Positions 58,732 to 64,000 of a stretch of DNA of 64,000 bases are shown in pieces. This DNA is from an uncultured Porphyromonadaceae bacterium (GTDB lineage: Bacteria > Bacteroidota > Bacteroidia > Bacteroidales > Muribaculaceae): contig CAMWNB010000007.1 of NCBI GenBank assembly GCA_947175495.1, forward strand, positions 1 through 64,000, given 5' to 3'. The first letter of the stretch is position 1. Each line of letters opens with the position of its first letter. Position numbers and translations under genes: made by a program. The notes under the pieces were generated by a model. The model was not told the DNA's origin. It saw nothing but the letters and a program-made list of their open reading frames with translations, and did no database searches.

Positions 58732-61700
58732 ATGAGGAGATTGTGCACACTGGCAGTGGCCGCGGCGCTCGCGCTCGGCGCTGCGGGCGAGGGATTGTTT
58801 TCTTCGCGGGAACAGAAAGAGACCGCTGTGAAGAATGCGGCGTTGATGCTGCGCGCGGAAATGGACGCGATGATGGACGGGCAGGAACTGCTGGAGGAGC
58901 GACTGGTGGAGTCGGCGGCCGAAACGCTGCGCGAGGGACTGTACGCCGACACGCTGGCGTTGCCGCTGTGGCTGCAGGTGAGCGGACGCATTACCCTGGA
59001 AAGTTTCATGCTTATGACCGACAGCGAAAAGGCCGATTACGCGGAGATGAGCCGGGCGTTGCGCTTATGCGCTAAGGCCGAAGCCTACCACGATATATAT
59101 TTTCTAATGTGTGCCGGCGCCGTGGCAGAACGCGCACGGGCCAAGGGCCAGAACAAAGTGGAGCAGCTCTACAGGATCTATGCCATCCGTGCCGTGAACA
59201 CGATGTCGGGCGGTCGGCCCAATGCGTCTTCCCCGGGTCTTTTTGCCCGCCTTGCAGAGCTGACAGCAGCAGAGGGCAACGTGGAAGAGGCCGGGGGATA
59301 TTATCGGCATATGACCGCGATGATGCCGGAGGACTACGAGGATAGATTGCCCTTGCTGATGCAGGCGGCATGTTTCTATTATGACGTACACGACTATGAG
59401 GCGATGGCGCAGACCTACGGGCTGTGTCTGGCGGAGTTCGCGGGTGGAGGCGCCACGGCGGCCGACTTTGTGGGGGTGTCGCCTGTGCTGAATGCGCCGA
59501 CGATGGGACAGGAGGAGGCCGAGACAGCTCTCGCGGCAGTGGAGCTGCGTGCCCGCCGCGACGATATTGCCGACCTGTGCGCGTTGGCCATTTTTCGTGC
59601 TAAGGCCGGACGGATGGCGGAGGCATACGCCACAGCCGACACCGTAAAGGCGATGGGCCGGGCCGCCATTGCGGCTGCCGACGAGACGCAGATGTCGATG
59701 ATGGCGGGGAGAATATCGTCGATGTACGCGCATCTGGGCGACATTGAGGCGGCGGTGGAATACCTGCGGGAGTCGCTGCCCGCCACGGAAAGGGCATTCG
59801 GGCAGCTCGACCCGTCGATAGCGCGCAACACCCGCAAGCTGCTTGCAAGTTTCCTGCAGATGCAGGGCCGCAACCGGGAGAGCGTCGAACTGCTGAGCAA
59901 GTGTCTGGGCGAGGAAGGGCTGAGCGCTGCCGAGCGCTACGGGATAGAGCGGGAGCTGATGATGGCGCTGCTGGCCGGAGGCAACTATGAAAGGGCGGTG
60001 GTGATGGCCGACGACCTTGCGGGCCGTGCGCCCGACGCCATGGCGCGTCGGCAGCTGCTCCAAGACAAGGCTGCCGCGCTCGTGTCGCTGGCCGACGTGG
60101 CCTGCGACGGCGATGAGGCCGCACGCGCGGCGGCAATAGCCGGGCTGAAGCGGACGGTGGAAGCTCTCGATTCCATCTGCGGCAGCAATTTCGCAGCCGA
60201 TGCCGAGGCAAGGGTGATGCAGCTGATGCATGCGGCGACGGCGGCGTTTCTCGACAATGACAATGCGGCGATGCTGGCTGCGGCCGACAGTTGCGAGGCC
60301 GTGGTGCGTTCGCGGATAAGCAACCCCGCGATGGCGTCGGGCTATCTGTCGGGACTGGCGATGTACCACATAAAGGCGGGAAACTACGACACTGCCGCAT
60401 CGTTGCTGAGCGAGGAGACGCCCGGCCGCTCGGAACTGAGCGTGGAGCGGCTCTACCGCACGCAGATGCTGAGCGAGATTGCGCTGGGCAAGGGCGAGCA
60501 GGAGAAGGCGCGCGCACTGTATGCCGCACACTGTGCCGACATCGTGGCCATGACGGAGAGCCGCTTTGCAGGCATGACCGAGGACGAGCGTGCGGCCTAC
60601 TGGCGCATGTACAGCAAGCAGATACAGGATGCCGGCCGTTTTGCCGGCGATGCCGCAGGGCGCCCGAGTGCGTTCGGGGCGGCCGTGTACAATCTGGAAC
60701 TCTTCGCCAAAGGACTGCTGCTGAACTCCTCGCTGGGCCTGCGCCGCGCCGTGGAGCAGAGCGGCGACGAGGCGCTGACGGAAAAATACGCCCGGTTCGC
60801 CAGGCTGGCCCGTTCGCTGAACGGCGACGGACTGAGCGCCTCTGAGCAGGCCGCGCGCCGAGCCGAGGCGGAGCGCCTGGAGATGGAACTGATGAATGAG
60901 TGCGCCTCCTACGGCGACTATGCCGCGCGCATGAAGGCCGACTGGAAAGCGGTGCGCGCCGCTCTCGGCGATGGCGATGCGGCGGTGGAGTTCGTGCAGT
61001 ACAGCGACCTCGACAGGCGCGGCTATCTGGGCGCGGCCGTAGTGACACCGGAACTTGAGATGCCGGTGTTTGTCGTGCTCGGAGCGGAGGACGAGGTGGC
61101 CGATGCGGTGGAACTTGATTTCGACGGCACGGCAGTGTGGGGGCCTCTTGCGCGCTATTTCACCCCCGGCGGACGCGTCTACTTCTCGGCGGCGGGCTAT
61201 CTGCACAGGCTGCCGGTGGAGTCGTGTGTGCCGTCCGCCGTGCGCTGCGAGTTCTACCGCGTGTCGTCTACGCGCGAGCTGCTGCGGAAGCCGCTGACGC
61301 CCGCGGGCAGCGGAGCGGTGCTGTTCGGCGACATTGACTATGGCGGCGATGCGAACGCCGCAGGCGACGGGCGGCGCGAGGGTGCCTCCATGCTGCGGCC
61401 GCTTCCGGGCACACGCGCGGAAATCGACAGCATAGTGGCCGTGTTGCCGCAAGGGAGCGCGAAGGTGTATGCCGGCAGGACGGCTACGCGCGATAGCCTG
61501 CTGGCACTGAGCCGCTCGGGCGTGCGGCTGCTGCATGTGGGCACACACGGCTATGCGGAGACTTTGCCGGCTGCGTCGTCGCAACTGAACCCGGCATTTG
61601 TGCCTGTGAGCCTGCAGGACCGCTCGCTGCGCGGATGCGGACTGTGTTTCGCGGGCGCCAACGAAGGCCCCGTGGAGGAGCATTGTGTGAACGCTGCGGA

Positions 61701-62022
61701 GCTCGGGGCGATGGATCTGAGCGGGCTTGAGCTGGTGGTGCTGTCGGCATGTGAGACCGCGCGCGGAGCCATCAGCGGCGAAGGTGTGTTCGGGCTGCAG
61801 CGCGGATTTAAGCTGGCGGGAGCGCAGAGCGTCGTGATGTCGCTGTGGAAGGTCGACGACGCGGCCACCGCGGCGCTGATGACGGAGTTTTATCGCCGTT
61901 TGCAGGCAGGCACGGGAAAGTATGCCGCGCTTGAAGCAGCAAAGGCGGCGGTGAAAGCGCGCCCGCAATGGCGCGCGCCCGAGTTCTGGGCGGCATTCGT
62001 GCTGCTGGACGGAGTTGAATAG
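58732..62022 (+). CDS. Exported TPR-CHAT protease-like protein
   Basis: A 1096-residue protein. A signal-like hydrophobic N terminus (residues 4-18) is followed by about 650 residues of helical TPR-type repeats and a C-terminal CHAT domain (about 750-1096), a caspase-related cysteine peptidase fold. The catalytic pair is visible: His 939 in LLHVGTHGYA and Cys 1007 in VVLSACETARG, and the Trp-containing motif VVMSLWKVDDAAT is intact. CHAT-TPR proteins in bacteria are usually cytoplasmic signalling or defence proteases; this one appears exported. It is divergent from porU. The target is unknown. Confidence 0.88.
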   Translation: MRRLCTLAVAAALALGAAGEGLFSSREQKETAVKNAALMLRAEMDAMMDGQELLEERLVESAAETLREGLYADTLALPLWLQVSGRITLESFMLMTDSEKADYAEMSRALRLCAKAEAYHDIYFLMCAGAVAERARAKGQNKVEQLYRIYAIRAVNTMSGGRPNASSPGLFARLAELTAAEGNVEEAGGYYRHMTAMMPEDYEDRLPLLMQAACFYYDVHDYEAMAQTYGLCLAEFAGGGATAADFVGVSPVLNAPTMGQEEAETALAAVELRARRDDIADLCALAIFRAKAGRMAEAYATADTVKAMGRAAIAAADETQMSMMAGRISSMYAHLGDIEAAVEYLRESLPATERAFGQLDPSIARNTRKLLASFLQMQGRNRESVELLSKCLGEEGLSAAERYGIERELMMALLAGGNYERAVVMADDLAGRAPDAMARRQLLQDKAAALVSLADVACDGDEAARAAAIAGLKRTVEALDSICGSNFAADAEARVMQLMHAATAAFLDNDNAAMLAAADSCEAVVRSRISNPAMASGYLSGLAMYHIKAGNYDTAASLLSEETPGRSELSVERLYRTQMLSEIALGKGEQEKARALYAAHCADIVAMTESRFAGMTEDERAAYWRMYSKQIQDAGRFAGDAAGRPSAFGAAVYNLELFAKGLLLNSSLGLRRAVEQSGDEALTEKYARFARLARSLNGDGLSASEQAARRAEAERLEMELMNECASYGDYAARMKADWKAVRAALGDGDAAVEFVQYSDLDRRGYLGAAVVTPELEMPVFVVLGAEDEVADAVELDFDGTAVWGPLARYFTPGGRVYFSAAGYLHRLPVESCVPSAVRCEFYRVSSTRELLRKPLTPAGSGAVLFGDIDYGGDANAAGDGRREGASMLRPLPGTRAEIDSIVAVLPQGSAKVYAGRTATRDSLLALSRSGVRLLHVGTHGYAETLPAASSQLNPAFVPVSLQDRSLRGCGLCFAGANEGPVEEHCVNAAELGAMDLSGLELVVLSACETARGAISGEGVFGLQRGFKLAGAQSVVMSLWKVDDAATAALMTEFYRRLQAGTGKYAALEAAKAAVKARPQWRAPEFWAAFVLLDGVE

Positions 62023-62112
62023 CAATTTAGCTGGCGAACGATACCGAATTGTGGGTATATGGCGTGTGGCCGAGGGCGAATGGCGTGGGAAGGATTTGGT
62101 AATTTTTGAGTA

Positions 62113-62143
62113 TTGACGGGCGCTCCGAGGGGTTGTAATTTTG
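62113..62143 (+). promoter_or_regulatory. Promoter of the calycin-like/TonB receptor pair
   Basis: TTG (62113-62115) and TAATTTTG (62136-62143) are spaced by 20 bases, leaving a leader of about 60 bases. Confidence 0.72.
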
Positions 62144-62211
62144 CAGTCGAAAAAATCAAGTAGCTTACCTGTCCCGCTACGGCGTGATGCCGCGGGATAA
62201 AAACAACCAAG

Positions 62212-62706
62212 ATGAAGATAATGAAAAAGACTGTGAAATTCCTCTCCGCTATCATGGTGGCCGCAGGCCTTCTGACCTCTCTCTCGCTGCAGAGCTGCAG
62301 CGACGACAACAATGACGAACCCGCCGCTCCCGCAGCAAAGAGCGTGGCCGGCAGCTACACGGGCGACCTGGGAATGACAGTGATGGGCTCGACGGATACC
62401 ACTGAGGATGTGACATTCAGCCTGACGGCCACGGACGACACGCACGCCACACTGACATTCCCGACCTACGGCAACCCTCCGATGCAGATACAGGAGTTCG
62501 ACATCCCCGGCTTGGCAGTGACGAAGGATGGCGAGACCTACAAAATCGCCAGAACCGACTACGAACAGACGCTGGCCAACGGCCGTACGGCCTCCGGAGC
62601 CGTCGAGGGCGACGTTGTGGACGGCGTGCTGACACTGCGCTTCACCCTCCAGTACGGCGCGATGCCGATGGAGATGGTGGGAAACTTCAGCGGAAGCAAA
62701 AATTAA
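62212..62706 (+). CDS. Calycin-like surface lipoprotein
   Basis: A 164-residue lipoprotein: signal sequence with lipobox SLQSCSDD (Cys near residue 29), an acidic/Pro-Ala linker (DDNNDEPAAPAA), then a beta-barrel-like domain (VAGSYTGDLGMTVMGST, ATLTFPTYGNPPMQIQEFDIPG) matching the calycin-like family of Bacteroidales. The charged residues after Cys favour surface exposure. The TonB receptor gene starts 68 bases downstream, so a capture-and-import pair is likely, perhaps for haem or another cofactor (inference). ATG 62221 is an alternative start. Confidence 0.85.
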   Translation: MKIMKKTVKFLSAIMVAAGLLTSLSLQSCSDDNNDEPAAPAAKSVAGSYTGDLGMTVMGSTDTTEDVTFSLTATDDTHATLTFPTYGNPPMQIQEFDIPGLAVTKDGETYKIARTDYEQTLANGRTASGAVEGDVVDGVLTLRFTLQYGAMPMEMVGNFSGSKN

Positions 62707-62774
62707 TAGATAGGAAATGGATTTTGCGGGCCGGACAAGTCCGGCCCGCCCCGGGAGGGTGACGTAAATTGATT

Positions 62775-64000
62775 ATGATAAGAAAGATTGTTTTGTTGAT
62801 GGTGCTGGGGGCGGGATGCCTCAGGGCCATGGGAGCGGTGTGCGGTGGTGTGGTGACCGACGAGACGGGCGAGCCGCTGGTGGGCGCGTCGGTGCGCTCG
62901 ACAGAGTGTGGCGCGTCGGCGGTGACCGACATCAACGGCGCATTCTCCTTCGACTGCAAAAGCAACGGCGCGGTGAAGGTGCGCGTGAGCTATGTGGGCT
63001 TCGTGGCCGAGACATTCGTGCTTAAGGCCGGCGCCGGGGGCGAAATGCCGCAATTGAGGCTGCGACCCGACATGACTTCGCTGAACGAGGTGGTGGTGAC
63101 GGCCACGCGCACCCCGAAGACTCTGAAGGATGTGCCCGTGGTGACGCGTGTCATCAACTCCGAGGACCTTGGAAAGGTCGACGCCACCAACATCCAGGAC
63201 CTGCTGACGGAGGAAATCCCCGGCCTTGAGTTCGGCTACGCCATGACGCAGGAGACATCGCTGAACATGGGCGGCTTCGGCGGCAGCGCTGTGCTGTTTC
63301 TCGTCGACGGCGAACGCCTCGCGGGAGAGACGATGGACAACGTCGACTACAACCGCCTGAACCTCGACAATGTGGGCCGCGTGGAGATTGTGAAGGGTGC
63401 GTCGTCGGCACTCTACGGCGCCAACGCCGTGGGCGGCGTGGTGAACCTCATTTCCAAGGAAGACGCACGCCCGTGGCACGCAAGCGTCAACTCGCGCTAC
63501 AGCGCGATGGGCCACGAATGGCGCGCCGGAACCGACTTGGGCTTCAACGTCGGGAACATCAGTTCGACGACCACCTTTCAGTACTCCACGCGCAATCGCG
63601 TCGAACTGACCGACGCGTTCGACACATCCTCGGCGCTGCACTATATGTACGGCGGCCTTACACACAACGTGAAGGAAAGGCTGACATGGCGCGCGGCGCA
63701 GGGGCTGAAACTGATAGCACGCGCAGGCTACTACTACCGCGAGAGCGAACGCGCCAACTACACCGACCACTACAACGACTACAACGGCGGCCTGCGTGCC
63801 GTGTGGAACACGCGCGACCGCAACACGCTCGAACTGTCCTACGGCTATGACCGCTACGACAAGAGCCGCTTTCAAGGCGGCCTGCGCACTCACGACCACG
63901 ACTACAGCAACCGCCAGCACATAGTCCACGGACTCTACACCCACTACCTCGACAATATGGTGCTGACCGTCGGTGCCGACTTCATGCACGACTATCTGAC
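62775..64000 (+). CDS. TonB-dependent outer-membrane receptor (partial, runs off the window)
   Basis: The first 408 codons of an outer-membrane active transporter; the frame is open to the window end. After a signal-like N terminus comes a carboxypeptidase-D-like domain (VCGGVVTDETGEPLVGASV, GAFSFDCKSN), then the plug: NEVVVTATRTPKTLKDVPVV, NIQDLLTEEIPGLEF, VLFLVDGERLAGE, RVEIVKGASSALYGANAVGGVVNLISK. Barrel strands with aromatic girdles follow. The plug resembles ferrienterochelin/colicin or haem-type receptors rather than SusC. With the calycin-like lipoprotein it probably imports a small iron or cofactor ligand. Confidence 0.92.
   Translation, partial: MIRKIVLLMVLGAGCLRAMGAVCGGVVTDETGEPLVGASVRSTECGASAVTDINGAFSFDCKSNGAVKVRVSYVGFVAETFVLKAGAGGEMPQLRLRPDMTSLNEVVVTATRTPKTLKDVPVVTRVINSEDLGKVDATNIQDLLTEEIPGLEFGYAMTQETSLNMGGFGGSAVLFLVDGERLAGETMDNVDYNRLNLDNVGRVEIVKGASSALYGANAVGGVVNLISKEDARPWHASVNSRYSAMGHEWRAGTDLGFNVGNISSTTTFQYSTRNRVELTDAFDTSSALHYMYGGLTHNVKERLTWRAAQGLKLIARAGYYYRESERANYTDHYNDYNGGLRAVWNTRDRNTLELSYGYDRYDKSRFQGGLRTHDHDYSNRQHIVHGLYTHYLDNMVLTVGADFMHDYL

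Noticed and set aside
1-64000. tRNA, rRNA or riboswitch genes
   Set aside because: I looked for tRNA T-arm and acceptor patterns, rRNA segments and riboswitch cores (notably near ribE, ribH, metG and queF) and found none I could support by eye; a covariance-model scan would be decisive.

Overview
The window reads as a GC-rich chromosomal segment of a Bacteroidales bacterium; a Muribaculaceae-like gut organism is my best guess (inference). The evidence is the recurrent Bacteroidetes promoter (TAnnTTTG at -7, sometimes with TTTG or TTG about 20 bases upstream), almost no Shine-Dalgarno sequences, type IX secretion genes (porU, porV), secreted proteins with sorting-type tails, a CfxA/CepA-type class A beta-lactamase, a calycin-like lipoprotein next to a TonB receptor, and Bacteroidales-typical gene pairs. 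I count 52 protein genes, the last one cut by the window edge, and one RNA gene (SRP RNA). I saw no tRNA, rRNA, CRISPR array, phage or transposase.

1-11.3 kb: recA, then leftward genes for an SGNH hydrolase, mutS, a GtrA-like membrane protein, an orphan OmpR-type response regulator, a Na/phosphate cotransporter, and an operon of metallopeptidase, TPR protein and dicarboxylate/amino-acid symporter. 11.3-19.4 kb (rightward): a flippase/glycosyltransferase pair for surface polysaccharide, an AT-rich AlbA_2/Schlafen-type ATPase gene that looks acquired, the SRP RNA, asd and a CPA2 antiporter. 19.4-27.6 kb (leftward): dut-TPR-DUF4292-menA-ribE and metG-ansA-small secreted protein. 27.6-28.8 kb: a beta-lactamase gene framed by a perfect 53-bp inverted repeat. 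28.8-36.3 kb (leftward): queF-queC-SIS isomerase-PfkB protein-ribH-lipoprotein-SUI1-AddA-like helicase/nuclease.

36.4-47.9 kb: an RsmI-like methyltransferase with an MBL hydrolase, a secreted protein with a sorting-type tail, a Pro-rich lipoprotein, a TPM/FtsB cluster, a secreted endonuclease I, pyrH-frr, and porV-ispF. 47.9-58.6 kb is the most unusual part: porV and two PorU-like C25 peptidases with rex and a small FAH-like gene between the peptidases. The stretch between porV and the first peptidase holds a beta-barrel gene and an AT-richer AAA/DUF4143 ATPase gene bracketed by two near-identical 57-bp terminator-containing direct repeats. 58.7-64 kb: a large exported TPR-CHAT protein, a calycin-like lipoprotein and the start of a TonB-dependent receptor.

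Functionally the window mixes housekeeping (DNA repair, UMP kinase, ribosome recycling, riboflavin, queuosine, menaquinone, isoprenoid and amino-acid synthesis) with envelope biology centred on type IX secretion. The accessory signals worth a second look are the repeat-framed beta-lactamase, the repeat-framed ATPase within the secretion locus, the paired C25 peptidases, and the exported CHAT protein beside them.
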